Positions 20,913 through 32,480 are shown, counted from the first letter of the stretch. The stretch: DNA of 64,000 nucleotides from Galdieria partita (GCA_025991245.1 BQMJ01000067.1:62001-126000), one strand, 5' to 3'. Notes: generated by a model from the letters alone, not told the origin. Translations and numbers: made by a program.

Positions 20913-22328
20913 CTATCTTTCATATTCCGTACAATTCAACTGACAGTGAGGTGAGTTGTTCTTCCCACATTCTTCTTCATAAGGAGTGAGACGAAGGTTC
21001 CAAGGTTGAAGATATTGATAGCTGGAATGGGTTCGATGAGTTTCCACATAACCAATGGCATAGGAACATATCCTTTTCTCTGTTTCATATAATAAATAAT
21101 TGTCTTGAATATATTTGGATGGTTGTAAATAGGGAATATGATGTCGATATATCCAATGATAGTCACATGAATATCTATCCGTTCTATTCCAATTGAATAA
21201 GAGTTGGTCTAATTGGGTTTCATTTTCATTGGATAAAACATATATTTTCATTCCACAAGGAACGGAAGCATTCTGTAATACAGAATAGATATGAGGACCT
21301 CTCGTTAGAACATCCAAACAAGGATATCGAGACTCCTTTAACTTGTCACCTCGACGAAGATGTAAACAGAAAAAAGAATCAGAAGTATCATATAACGAAC
21401 GAATATATTGGACAGCTGGAAGAGGATCGGTTTCTGCACTACTCCAGAAATAAGACCAAACATTTTGTATTTTGGGATGATTCCAAGAAGGAGAACAGAC
21501 CATATATTCTTGATTGGTATGAAACTGTCGAATCAGTATATTTGCTTTGCTTTGTTGTAATACAAAAGTGGGTGTTTTTTCTGAAAAGATTGCCATCAAA
21601 GGATATTTGGGTAGCTTAGATGAAAGAAATTCTTCGACTCGTGGTTCCTTTCTTGGATAACTTTGGGTCATAGTTGGGTTGAAAGATGATAACATACAAT
21701 TCCGTCTTAAAGGAAATAATAATCCATCAGCATATTCTTGAAAGGCATCTTGCAACTTGGCTTCTAATAAGGATACATTCCATACTATAGGAAAGCCTTG
21801 TTCCAGCTTTTCCATATAAAGATAACTTGACCAATGCGTTCTTATCAATCGATTGTGGTTATGAATAGGAGATAAACATACGGCAGGAAGTACAGCAATA
21901 GCTCCTAATAAAGTAGCTTCTTGTAATAAACAAGCTAAATTGGTCCTCGCATGAGATATTCCTGGCATAGCATAGATAGCTTCCCAAGGTCGATTACTAA
22001 GAGAATGGTTGTTGTCCTTTGAAGATAATAGAGCAGCATAGTTGGTAGGATCGATGACTCCTTGTGGCAAATAAGGACAATCACATTGAGTGAGTATATT
22101 ATCATAATAAAGAAACCGAATGGGACCTTTAGGTATAGTTCCAAGAACCACAGAATCCAATATTCGATGAAAGTAAGCTTGCCTACGATTATTTCTAGCC
22201 TGTTGCACTCCTTTGTATAGTATCCAACATAACCAACCAATCACGATAAGAGTTGCCAATCTTTTCTTTTTATTATCTAAACGCCACCACAATAGTATTG
22301 TTCTGGGTTTCCTCGTTCTCTGGATCAT
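20913..22328 (-). CDS. Type II membrane glycosyltransferase, O-fucosyltransferase-like
   Basis: Single-exon protein of 471 residues. It has a short basic cytosolic tail (RTRKPRTILLWWR), one signal-anchor helix at about residues 24-40 (LATLIVIGWLCWILYKG), and a lumenal domain with several Cys and potential N-glycosylation sites. The segment FFCLHLRRGDKL matches the HxRRGD-type nucleotide-sugar-binding motif of protein O-fucosyltransferases and related GDP-fucose enzymes, and IYVLSNENET follows at the usual distance. This topology and motif point to a Golgi or ER glycosyltransferase. The exact acceptor is unknown, and the rest of the domain is too divergent for me to name a subfamily. Confidence 0.65.
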   Translation of the reverse strand: MIQRTRKPRTILLWWRLDNKKKRLATLIVIGWLCWILYKGVQQARNNRRQAYFHRILDSVVLGTIPKGPIRFLYYDNILTQCDCPYLPQGVIDPTNYAALLSSKDNNHSLSNRPWEAIYAMPGISHARTNLACLLQEATLLGAIAVLPAVCLSPIHNHNRLIRTHWSSYLYMEKLEQGFPIVWNVSLLEAKLQDAFQEYADGLLFPLRRNCMLSSFNPTMTQSYPRKEPRVEEFLSSKLPKYPLMAIFSEKTPTFVLQQSKANILIRQFHTNQEYMVCSPSWNHPKIQNVWSYFWSSAETDPLPAVQYIRSLYDTSDSFFCLHLRRGDKLKESRYPCLDVLTRGPHIYSVLQNASVPCGMKIYVLSNENETQLDQLLFNWNRTDRYSCDYHWIYRHHIPYLQPSKYIQDNYLLYETEKRICSYAIGYVETHRTHSSYQYLQPWNLRLTPYEEECGKNNSPHCQLNCTEYER

Positions 22329-22393
22329 ATTCTACTTGTTCCAATGAACCCAAAGGCTTTTCCAATTGGAATAGATTTGCTCTAATGATATTA

Positions 22394-23429
22394 TCATTCA
22401 TTCATATGAAAAACAAGACAATACAATCGAATGACTTGTTCATAAGTTAAGAAAGTTAGAGCAGCTGAAGGTGTTACTCGTAAGAGATTAGCTAACCATC
22501 CTCTATACAATGCTTTCAAGCCTTCCATTTGAATAATACAACGAAAACTTTGTAAAAAATGATTATACAAGTTTGGACTTGTTTCTTGCATTCTAGTGCG
22601 AATGACTTGTAAAGGATAAGTAGTCGTAGATGCCAATACTTTAGAAAAGGTAGAAGCTATGAGACTTTCTGTTACATCTAAAGTACGATCTCTTTGTCTC
22701 CTCCAATCACCATTCCTATATAAAAACCAAGTTTTACAATATTCATAACTAGTCAATTGAATAACCCCGTGAGAAACCAATAACAACGATGGACCAATAC
22801 CCCGATATAAGCCAATCCATCCTTCTTGTCTAACAATGGACAATAAGCCATGAATCATACCACGATAAGAAGAACTTGGAATAATATCCGAAGAAATACT
22901 CTTTTTATGTTTCACCTGTAACTGCAATCGGGTCTTCACCAGCCTCATAGTTTCCATTTTAGATAAACACAACAATCCAATAAAAACAAGTTGTACAAAC
23001 CAGAAAGGATTCGTAACCAAACAAGTCACTATTCCTGCACAAGTACTCGATGTGAAGTGAGTAAGACTTGTTTCACCCCAGCTGGATAGTCTTGATTTGA
23101 ATAGGTGATAACTTTGAAAGTATAGTGACCAAGAAATCATAGAACCAACGAGTGCTGGTCCCATTCCTTTGTATAAAGCCCATATTCCTTCTTCTCTTAT
23201 GATGGAATAGAAAGCTTCAACAAGACTTGTATAATAAGAACCAGGTAATGAGAAACTACGAGCTTGAAAACGTGTTTTTAATGTATCCATCGGATGTAAC
23301 AATAAAACTAAAGTGTTGAGTGTAAAATAATAAATACTTTCCAATATACCAACCATTGCTTATACCGCCACTTGCACCTGCTATGGCATACACATAAGCA
23401 GGCAACTTGGAAGACTTTCGGTGATTCAT
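22394..23429 (-). CDS. Mitochondrial carrier family (SLC25) transporter
   Basis: Three tandem repeats of the carrier family are visible, each with the Px[DE]xx[KR] signature: HPMDTLKTRFQ, NPFWLVKTRLQ (formed across a splice junction) and YPLQVIRTRMQ. The repeats end with the usual GxxALYKG, GWIGLYRG and GLKALYRG elements. Six transmembrane helices fit between them. Three exons: an intron near the N-terminus (GTATAAGC to CTTTAG) joins AIAGASG to VLLLHPMD, and a second removes about 57 bp before LVKTRLQ. The aromatic and basic contact positions resemble the folate/NAD/FAD subgroup, but the substrate is not certain. The second signature NPFW has no acidic residue. The start is 31 bp from the divergent SMU1 start. 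Confidence 0.92.
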
Positions 23430-23460
23430 GAAAAAATGGAAATTTTGTGCTTTTGGGGGT

Positions 23461-25320
23461 ATGTCGATACAAATAGCGGCTTCTGATGTAATCAAACTGA
23501 TCCTTCAGTTTTTGAAAGAAAATGGATTGGTGGAATCTTTTCAAGCACTTGAAGTAAGAATATGTTTATTATCAATCATAGAAACAGTTTTTTGAGTGTA
23601 ATAGAACGAAACAGGTGTCACTTATAATGCGCCAAAAGTTCCTACGACTCAACTGGTGTCTGCTTTGACAAATGGAAATTGGAAAGACTTGCTATCTCAT
23701 TTATCAGGACTTGAGCTTTCTCCATCTTTTCTGATGGATTTATTTGAACACATTACTTTGGAATTGGCTCTAGATGGAGATTATCGTTCTGCCAAGTTGA
23801 TGATGGAAAAGTCCTTTCCTTTGAAAAACGTAATGCAGAGAAATGACCCAGATAGATATATAAGACTGGAAAGAACCATAGATTCTTTAGAAAGTGGTGC
23901 AATAGACAAGGATTCTTTGCCATTCCATACTTTGGAACGACGCCAACAACTCAGTCGTTGCTTGTTGGAAGAACAAGTGCTCAATATACCTTCAGGGCAA
24001 CTACTTGCATTGATTGGTCAAGCAATGAAATATCAATATACTCAAGGTTTGATATCACCTGGAATAGAGTTTGACTTGTTTCGAGGTCAACCACAGACGA
24101 CAAGTTATGGTATGAAGAAAAAGGATGAAAAGGAAATTGGGCGTTTCGATTGTATTCAAAGGATACAAATGGAATCGGGAACGAATATTCCATGCGCTAT
24201 GTTTTCCAAGGATGGTCAGTCTTTTGTGACCGGAAGTTTGGATGGCTTTATTGAAGTTTGGGATTTTCTTTCTGGAAAGTTGCGTTTGGACTTGAGTTAT
24301 CAAGTGAATGAAGAATTTATGATGCATGAAACGAGTATTTCTTGTTTAGAATTTTCAGAGAATAGTCAACTTTTGATTTCAGGTAGTATAGATGGACAAG
24401 TAGTTGTATGGAATTTTCAACAAGGAACGGTAAGTAATTACAGTCATTATAGTGTTTTGTACAGAGAATGAATGTATTGGAACTTAGATTATTCGTCGTT
24501 TTACGTTGCCTTGTCAACCTTGTTGTTTATGTTTCAAAGATAGTCAATTATGGGTTGGCTGTTCAGATGGTGTGATTCGTCTATTGGGTTTGAAGAGCGG
24601 TCGAATATTGAAAGAGTATATGGGTCATACATCTTTTGTCAATCATATTTTATTTTGGGATCATAAACAGAATAATAATGTTCATAACAACCAAAAGAAC
24701 TGTGTAAGTCATATTCATTTTGTACTATTTCGATGACTTTGTAAATCATAATAGTTGATGATGAGTGCAAGTAGTGATGGAACTATTCGATTATGGCAAT
24801 GGGATGAAAAAGTTATCGATGCAAGTCGTGGTGGTTGGAATCCTTCTTGGAGTATTCAAATGTTGGTAAGTATAGAATTGTAAAAAGTGATAGACTCATA
24901 ACAAGGCTAGGTGCCTTGTCAAGGAGACTCTTACGGGTTGATTGTTCCTTGTGCAAGTAATCGAATAGCTATTTGGAATAGAGAGGAGGAGAAAGTTTGT
25001 ACTATTTCACCGGTAACTATAAGAGTCAATGGCTTCATCGATGATTGATGAGTTGTATATAGGAATGGGATAGTTGTGTTGTTGCAGCAGTGAATAGTTT
25101 CCATTTCATTCATGTGATTACTGAAAACGGTTATTTATATAGCATTCCATGGAAACCTGAAGAAGAGAAGTGGAAGGATAATTATCGCTTTTGGAAGGAA
25201 TCAACTATTGAGACGAATATCGAAATGAAAGAAATAACAGGAATGACTATTCATCCCAATCCATCTTTATTAGCTATATGGAATAGACAGGGCAAGATTC
25301 ATTTCTATTCCACTTATTAG
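23461..25320 (+). CDS. SMU1: SMU1-like WD40 splicing factor
   Basis: SMU1 works with RED/IK in spliceosome activation. The N-terminus MSIQIAASDVIKLILQFLKE is nearly identical in pattern to animal SMU1 and begins a LisH/CTLH unit (YIRLERTIDS region). The marker SPGIEFDLFRG follows. WD40 repeats then run to the end: GQSFVTGSLDGFIEVWDF, NSQLLISGSIDGQVVVWNF, LKSGRILKEYMGHTSFVN and SASSDGTIRLWQW. Exon 1 ends at 23553, and a 51-bp intron leads to NETGVTYNAPK. At least five more short introns break the repeats. The gene ends with TIHPNPSLLAIWNRQGKIH, as in the last SMU1 repeat. The stop codon overlaps that of the convergent MFS gene by 3 bases. Confidence 0.95.
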
Positions 25321-27042
25321 GAAGACTGGACTGCATGTTCAATACTTTCAGGTAATGAACAAGCAATTCCAAAGCAAATCATATAACAACACGATAACAA
25401 CAAAAATACTGGAAAAGGTCCATTTTGTGAAGCAACTGCCCAACTAAATAGGAAACCACTGGACATGGGACCCAATGTTCTAGCAATACTTCCTGAAGAC
25501 TGAGCAGTTCCTTGACAAAGACTAGAGAACATATGAATATTATTCATAGTATGACAAAAAAATATATTCTTACCCTTGAATATCTGCAGGAGATGCATTG
25601 GCTAAAAGAGTTCCCATCACTGGTAAACCACACATAAAACCTATTCCTTGTGGTGATACAAAACATAACAATAAAGGCCAAAATAAAATAGTAGATTCGA
25701 TAGCATTTTGGTTTGCAATCCAATTACAACACAATACAGTGAATGATCCAGTTGCTAATAATAATGTTCCCAATTGATAAGTACGTCTTAGACCCCATCT
25801 TCTCACACAACGACGAAACCAAATCAACTGAAATAATAACCCAATCAACCCAAAAAACGCATAAACAATACCAACTCCTCTAGGATCCAATCCAACACCT
25901 CCTCGAGATATTTCCAACGAGAGATACAATACAAGAACAACTAGAAAAGAACCATTCGCAAATTGATGTAAAGCATTGGCTATCAAAAGTCGAATCAAAA
26001 TGGAACCTCCATAATGAAATAAATAAATCAATTTGGAAATAAAACGAGCATGACGAACATGAAGTATATGAGAAGAGTCTTTCTCTCCACTTTTCTCTTC
26101 TAAAGAAAAGGATGTTTCACTAGTTCTAGTCTCCATTTCAGTTTCCAATACAGTATCTTCATTCGGCAAACTACGATAACGAAAGATACTCTTCCAACCA
26201 GGCAACTCTTTAGGACAAGGATGAGACTCTTTTAAAAAGAAAAAGGCTAAAATGAATATCAAAATAAGAAATGCTGAAGCAGCTAATCCAGGAGCAGCAA
26301 AAGGATTGTCGGCAATGAAAGAAGGAAGAAAGCGTATATGAATACCCGTAAGAAGACCAGCAGTGGAAGAAGAAATAGAACGAGCCAACGCCCAGACTGC
26401 ACCTAAATATCCAAATAAGGCTGCTCTTTCTGCTTCTTCTTCTATTCCTCTGGCATGAAGGGTCAAGTCTGATATATAAGCTCTGCTTACTGCATTATTC
26501 GAATTGCAAAAACCAGCGCCAAGTCTTATCAACACAGCTAAATAAAAATTTTCCACAAATGGAAACAGTGAAGTAAAAAGTATGGAACTAGCAACTCCAA
26601 ATAGTATCAAAGGTCTTCTACCGAATTGGTCAGAAAGGTCTCCTATTTTGGGACTCGATATCGTATTTGCCAAGTTATAGGATCCCATAATAATACCTAC
26701 TGCAGCTCCTACTCGAGAATCTGAAATATGAAGGCGCTGTTTACAAAAGTCCGTCAATAGGGGTACATAAATCATGAGAGCCAAAGCATCTGCTGCTGTA
26801 ACACCGTATAATATGAAAGCTTGTATTTTTTGAATAGGATGCGTTGCAGAAGAAGACTGTGCCAAATCCTGAGACTGTTCTTCAAGTTCCCAAGTGGAAA
26901 TCGCTCTTAGAGTATCCACCTCACTATCGGTGTTCTTAGGCAAGTGCTTGACTTGGAAATTTTCTGTAGAAACCATATGCAATTGAGTTTCTTTATGACT
27001 ATGTTCGACAATATTGGAAAGGTGCATTTGTCCATCCAACAA
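25317..27042 (-). CDS. MFS transporter, ZIFL/multidrug type
   Basis: Twelve-helix major facilitator of about 565 residues in two exons; the single intron lies near the C-terminus and joins ADIQ to GLCQGTAQSSGS. The first cytoplasmic loop carries the motif GDLSDQFGRRPLILFG, the MFS motif A. A long hydrophilic N-terminal region (about 75 residues) and a central charged loop (about residues 290-335) are visible. The pattern TRSYISD-like NAVSRAYISDLT and the GLLTG helix resemble zinc-induced-facilitator-like and yeast vacuolar-type transporters, which export cations or organic molecules with protons. The substrate is unknown. The stop TAA occupies 25317-25319, so three of its bases are shared with the convergent SMU1 end. 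Confidence 0.88.
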
Positions 27043-27244
27043 GGAAAAGTTTTGGTTTCGTTCAAAGATAAACCACTTGTGTCCCGACGACCTGCACTGG
27101 AATGGCCTATTTGATGGATGTCCCTTTCTTTGCCTAAAGTGATGGCTATGCTATGTGTTGTTACTTTTTACCAGAATCAGATTCCTAACATATTCCATAT
27201 TGGATAGAAAGTGTGTTGGTTATAAGGATATCAATACATGGATA
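27043..27244. promoter_or_regulatory. Upstream region of the MFS gene
   Basis: About 200 bp between the ATG of the MFS gene (minus strand) and the stop of the small membrane protein gene lying upstream on the same strand. No motif is recognised. Confidence 0.35.
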
Positions 27245-27445
27245 TCAAACCTTGAACAACTTGGAGGCATACTCAGGGTCTTTGGATATCCTCTGCGCAC
27301 GGTCAGTAGCTCCTGTCAACTTCATAATATATAAAGAACAACCTTTTTCATTGTTATGTTTCTTCTTTCTTCGTTACTTGTCTTCCTTACCCATAATGAC
27401 GATAAACCAACCTGCTAGTCGTAGTCTCTCTCCTCCTCCCATCAT
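27245..27445 (-). CDS. Hidden 50-residue single-pass membrane protein
   Basis: Two short exons, 27445-27391 and 27342-27245, joined by a 48-bp intron (GTAAGG donor, AAAAAG acceptor, a branch-like AACATAAC inside). Unspliced, the frame stops after 22 codons; spliced, it gives a coherent 49 or 50 residue protein depending on which of two adjacent ATGs is used. It has a short polar start (MGGGERLRL), one hydrophobic helix (AGWFIVIMGCSLYIM) that spans the splice site, and a charged C-terminal part with DRAQRISKDPEYASKLFKV. This is the look of small supernumerary subunits of mitochondrial or ER membrane complexes, but I do not recognise the family. The acceptor has a poor pyrimidine tract, which is the main weakness. 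It lies between divergent genes in an otherwise empty 584-bp gap. Confidence 0.6.
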
Positions 27446-27626
27446 GAAATGAAGGACAGAAATGATTGTGATGGATGATATGACAGCCTTTGTCTCTTTT
27501 GTATTCAAAACGAAAGAGAACGTTTCCTTGCATCATTGTAGCAAGAGGTTAGTGTGATAGACTATTTGACTCTTAAATGCATTCATTTGCAGTGTATGAT
27601 ATAGCAAGCACCACTATTCCCTTGTA

Positions 27627-28992
27627 ATGAAAGCCAACTATAAACTACCTCAAGTATTGCAAATACCTTGGTTGAGTAGAGTTGGAATAGCAACAAGTTA
27701 TACACTTTGGTAATGATATGTATTCATTATTCATCATTATGCTCAATAACTGTTTAATCATATGATAGGAAGTGGTTATGGAATGTGATGGTTTCTCAGT
27801 TGGCACCCAAGGACCAAACAGGAGAATATCAACGTCCAGTAAGTTTGTTCAGGCAAGTATTGAACCGAGTTTTATGGAAAAGTGATTGTATTTACTCTAC
27901 ATAGGAATAAGATCGAAAACAGTCCACAAGCTTTGTTTCCTCTAGAAAAGAACAGATATACTTTGTATGTGGGTTAGTATGTCTCTTGAAGACAGCAGTA
28001 TTTATTCCTATTGAACTTGTCAAGGTTTTCCTTGTCCTTGGTGTCATCGCGTACTTTTGACTTTGGCTCTGTGCAATTTAAAAGATTACTTTCATATCGA
28101 ATATTGTGAAGCGAATATCTCAGATGGATCCTGGAAGTTGAAAGATGGTCAAAGTATTCGAAGAATTTATCAATATTATGAGGTACAACCCTGGCCGCTT
28201 TATGAATTGTGCTTATAATAGAAACTTGTATAGCGTCATTATCGAGGTCGTTGTACGCTTCCTTTATTAGTTGATAGCATACATTATCGCATTGTGAATA
28301 ATGAAAGCTCAGATATGGTTCAAGTAAGTAATTGTTGAACCTCAACTATAGATACAATGTTTATTTAGATAATATGTGTGATGATAGTTTTTGATGGAAT
28401 TATCAGCAACCAACCGCTATTCTGTTCCCATTGTACCTTTACAAAATTACATTCTATTAGAAGAGAAATCCAAAGCACTCGTTCAACGCATTCATGAAAA
28501 TGTCAATAATGGTGTTTACAAAGCAGGTACAGACAACAATTGTATGGTTGTTCTATATGCCGATATTTGGATATAGGATTTGCTCAAAATCAAAAGAGTT
28601 ATGAAAGTGCAGTGATGCTTCTATTTGAAACGTTGGATGAGATAGAAAAGAGACTTGAAGAGCATTCTTTTATTGAAGGAGATGTAATGACAAGTAAGTT
28701 TGTGAATATGATGACAAACTGAACTGAATATTATTTAGTAGCCGATATTTATTTATTTCCGACGATTTATCGATTCAAAGCCATTTATGGGCCCTTATTT
28801 AAATGTCTTTGGAAAGATATTGTGTTGGATTATCCTTTTCTCTTTCAGTGGCTACAAAGAATATATGCCATTCCTGGTGTTGCTGAGACAGGTGACTTGG
28901 AACAAACCAAACAGAGTTACTACAAGTCCTTGTTTCCTTTAAATCCTAGTCAAATTGTTCCAAAGGGTTTGAACTATCCTTTTACGCAATAA
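27627..28992 (+). CDS. Glutathionyl-hydroquinone reductase (Xi-class GST)
   Basis: Enzyme that reduces glutathionyl-hydroquinones, of the ECM4/YqjG/PcpF family. After MKANYKLPQVLQIP and KWLWNVMVSQLAP, exons join to LFRNKIENSP and FPLEKNRYTLYVGFPCPWCHRV; CPWC is the catalytic cysteine site in the thioredoxin fold. The all-alpha domain has the typical VADIYLFPTIYRF and YAIPGVAET. The protein ends NPSQIVPKGLNYPFTQ, where family members have a similar GxxYP motif. At least seven exons with short introns; the second intron (27853-27904) has a GC donor (GCAAGT). The ATG at 27627 is the only sensible start in frame. An organelle presequence is not obvious. The role is probably detoxification of quinones from aromatic or photosynthetic metabolism. 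Confidence 0.9.
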
Positions 28993-29018
28993 GAATAGCT
29001 TTGTATAGATAAAATAGA

Positions 29019-29714
29019 ATGGCTTCAGAAGACTCGGAAGAACAAGGCTCCCTTAACACCGATGTCGACAACAATACTACTTCTAGTTTAACCAATGCAA
29101 GTTCCTCAGAAGCTATTCTTGTTCCCTTGGTCGACAAAGTAACCCAACAACTTTTCCAACTAGAGACCATGGTGAAGAATTCTGCCAAAGTATCCCATTC
29201 GGAAGTTTTATTTGAGTCTATGTGGGTAAAATATCCAATCTTCCCTAGGTTTCACTGAGACATTAGGGTTCTAGTCAAAACTTGGTAACTATGTTGCAAC
29301 AGTTGGAACAACAAAGTAGTTTGGCACAAGGTAGCGTGCCTCTGGATGTACGTATAGTTTATGAAACAAGGTTTATTACGGAATATTGGTTGATATGCAT
29401 ACTTGTAGTTGCTAGAGTGCATCGATCGAGGAGAGAATCCTTCTTTTTATACTTTAGCCAAGTTGTAAGTAGTGTTTATGGAAAGAGAGAAAGTGATTAA
29501 CGTATAAATAAGAGATCAATGGCAAAAGTTGGAATCTGAAAGACAAAGGAAGATGGAAGCCGTTGGTTGGTTTAGGTAATTGTTTTGTGGTTGATGAAGT
29601 TGGTTGTTGATGGTTGCTTTGTACAGGGACTGTTTGCGCAAACAATTGGAAGAACACGATATCAATTGGACTGAATATGTAGAAGAAGACGAAAGAAGGT
29701 CTGAAAGTAACTAG
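29019..29714 (+). CDS. MED10: Mediator complex subunit 10
   Basis: MED10 belongs to the middle module of Mediator, which links transcription factors to RNA polymerase II. Five exons, some very short, rebuild the family outline: a helix with LFQLETMVKNSAKV, a second helix LVTMLQQLEQQSSL, the conserved PLDVQCIDRGENPSFYT (family form PLDVLEYIDxGxNPxxYT), and a last helix ending FRDCLRKQLEEHDI, plus an acidic tail. The N-terminal 35 residues are polar and rich in Ser, Thr and Asn. The key motif is assembled across an intron, which supports the splice model. The size, about 160 residues, suits the family. The gene sits 26 bp after the stop of the glutathionyl-hydroquinone reductase on the same strand. 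Confidence 0.85.
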
Positions 29715-29953
29715 TTGACTTGTATTATGAGTTTTGGACTGGATGTATTGAGTAGTATTCCATTTTATGTATTAGCAACATAAAAGATGCAGTCTAGGCT
29801 TGAAAACCAATTTATATATATCAGAGATTCTGAACAATGTGTTAGAAATTCCAACGCTCTTTCTGTTGGTAGTCCAGCTTTTGAAGTTTTTGGTTATTGT
29901 TCCATTCTTCATATGTAACAATCTCCATTGACAAATTTTCATAGAGTACTCGA

Positions 29954-31581
29954 ATGGAGGATAGAACAGTTGCATATATCTGTCCCTATTGGAATATTTG
30001 TCAATCTTTTTTATTTTATAGAACAACAAGTTATCACAACAAGTTGTGTTGCAAAAGTCGTTTTCCGATGAAACCCAAGTTTTATGGAAGAAACAACTCG
30101 CAACACTCAAGATGGTATCGAAACCAGCCAACTATGGAAGATAGAACAAAAGTGACAACGACAAGTATTCAAGGTTAGTAATACGAGTTGAAAATGGTAT
30201 TATTTTTTAATAAAACGTGTATTTTGGATAGAAGACTCACATGTAAATGGAGAACAGAATACCCCACAACCAGTTGAATACTCAGAGGATAGTGATATAT
30301 ATGTTGACTTGTCGGATTCTCCCAATTTTCAAGTAAAGCCTGCTGGAGCTATATCGTTGGCTTGGTTGCATTTTCGAAAAGAATTAGACGGACTCATTCG
30401 TAAGTACAAAGTATGGGTGAATTTTGTTGTGGCTGAAAGTAGTTTGGATTGTAGGAAGTATGGGTCAATCGTTAGGTTGGATAGAAAAAGACGAATGGAT
30501 ACCTCCTGATTGCTTTGGTTTTCGTTTGAATAATGAAAAAGTACTTACCAGACAAAGAGAAAGAGAAAGTGAATGGGGTGGTCGTGTATTAACGAACCGT
30601 TTCGTGAGTGATCTTTGAACATCATTTCTGTAAATACTTACTTATATTAGAGTCGCTGGATATACGATGCCTTGTGCAGTTTTATTGATTGGGCTTATAA
30701 AGACAGACCTATTGAAAGATTCTGGTTTTTGGAAACGGTTGCTCGTATGCCCTATTTTAGTTATATTTCGGTACTTCATCTATACGAAACTTTAGGTTTG
30801 TGAATAGATGTTGAAATATGTTTATTCTTATATATCGATATTTAGGTTGGTGGAGAAATGGAGAATTGCTCAAAATACATTTTGCAGAAGAATATAATGA
30901 ATTTCATCATTTGTTGATTATGGAGTCATTAGGTGGCGACCGAAAATGGTAGGAAAGACAGTCGTTCAGATGAAAGATGAAATGAACTTTTTGTAGGTTG
31001 GATAGATTTGTAGCAGAACATGCCGCAGTATTTTATTATTGGCTATTGGTGTTATTTTTCTTTCTTTCTCCTTCACTTGCCTATAATTTTTCAGAGTTGG
31101 TCGAAGCCCATGCCGTAGATACTTATAGTGAATTTTTACAAGCGAATGAAGAACTGTTAAAAGAGTTACCTCCTCCCAAAATAGCACAACGTTATTATTT
31201 GGCTGACAATTTGTACATGTTTGATGAGTAAGTACTCATATTTGCCTTAAGGTGGCTAACTGGAAATAGATTTCAGAATCATAGTCCAGGCACTAGGAGA
31301 CCTCCTTGTGATAATCTTTATGATGTATTTTGTAATATCCGTGATGATGAAATAGAACATGTCAAAGTGAGTTGAAAGACCATATCTATTCAGGATTGAC
31401 CAAAACTCGTCTATAGACAATGCATGCTTGTCAGGACTACTCCAAACTAGGAAAAGTCGTCATCAGTCCTCATGCTACATTTGAAGTTCAAAATAGAAAG
31501 GAGAACGTTCAACATAAGAGAAAATATTGGAAGCAATGGGTACAACAAGTGAATCGTACAAAGAACAAAACCCAACGGTAA
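29954..31581 (+). CDS. PTOX: Plastid terminal oxidase (PTOX/IMMUTANS)
   Basis: Plastoquinol oxidase of the alternative oxidase family, active in chlororespiration and carotenoid synthesis. About seven exons. The di-iron ligands are all present: Glu in HLYETLGWW, the Glu-x-x-His in EYNEFHHLL, Glu in FSELVEAHA, and Glu-x-x-His in [10 protein letters not shown]. Between them are [31 protein letters not shown] and the PTOX-type extra segment NLYMFDEFQ with [19 protein letters not shown], which separates it from mitochondrial alternative oxidase. Two hydrophobic stretches fit the monotopic membrane helices. The N-terminal 100 residues are poorly conserved and fit a transit peptide; the ATG at 29954 is the best open start, but an extra upstream exon is possible. 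Confidence 0.93.
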
Positions 31582-31614
31582 TACAATTTACTTCTAAGAG
31601 ATTATGTAAAACTT

Positions 31615-32384
31615 TCACATAATACCGCAATTATTTTGTTTGGCATATTGTCTATTTAGTTGCAACTCTTCTCTTGTAAACAAACCTATCAAAATTTATA
31701 TCCTTGTTTTCAGTATTATAACAAAACTTTGCTTTACCATTTTCTACTGCAAACTGTGCAAACTTTTCTTCTTCTTCTTCCTTCCAACGGCGAAACTATC
31801 ACAAATACAATATTATCCGATCAACCATTCAAAACTACTACTATACATACCTGCTTGGGTGTCGAAATATCTTCCGGAATAAGTTTATTCTTCTTCCAAT
31901 GGGATATATTTGCAGCCAAAATAGCGTTGGGTACATGAATAAATTCGTTGTCGTCCTTTACATGTTGCTCCATAACCATTTGTGCTCTTTCTTTGATTTT
32001 CTTTTCCTCAAATGCTCTTAAATAATTTAAAATTTGATGGCGACCCTTCCACTGAGCACGCACTTCGTCAATATCCTGTCTACCCTTGAAAACCAACATA
32101 TCTATCAGCTTGCGATCTTGAACATTTCGATGCCTTTCAAACAAGTCTCGAATACACAAAGCTACATCTTCTTTGCCCTCATTTAAACGATAGTTCTTAC
32201 GAATATCCGGGACACTTTTCAAAGCATATCGATACAAGTGGATCACTCTCTCTCGAGCTTCTTGCTCTGTGGTTGACAACCCTGAAGACTCTCTTCCAGT
32301 TCCTCCTGTATAATCATATTCAGTTGAGAATCTACGCAAAGAGAATAGTTCAAGTCCCTTTTTATGCTGAAAGAGACCTTTCAT
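31615..32384 (-). CDS. NDUFA6: NADH dehydrogenase subunit NDUFA6 (LYR protein)
   Basis: Accessory subunit of mitochondrial complex I that binds acyl carrier protein. The first 25 residues (MKGLFQHKKGLELFSLRRF) fit a mitochondrial presequence. The LYR motif is in RERVIHLYRYALKSVP, followed by the family helix pattern with ALCIRDLFERHRNVQD, LIDMLVFKGRQDID and WKGRHQILNYL. An extension continues past the usual end over one intron (TPKQ joined to FRRWKEEEEEKF) and probably a second 52-bp intron, ending at 31615 with a short tail. Without the second splice the end would be at 31652. A further upstream ATG at 32447 exists. The gene is convergent with the plastid oxidase, 33 bp apart. Confidence 0.85.
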
Positions 32385-32480
32385 AATTGTAACTGTAGAT
32401 TGTCTTTCTATTCTTAGGAAAGAAAAATGCCCACAAGGGTGCGCCAATTTGGGCCAATGATTTCACAGTCTTTCAAGTTT

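Noticed and set aside
27213-27452. 79-codon plus-strand frame
   Set aside because: Antisense to the hidden small membrane protein; no motif.
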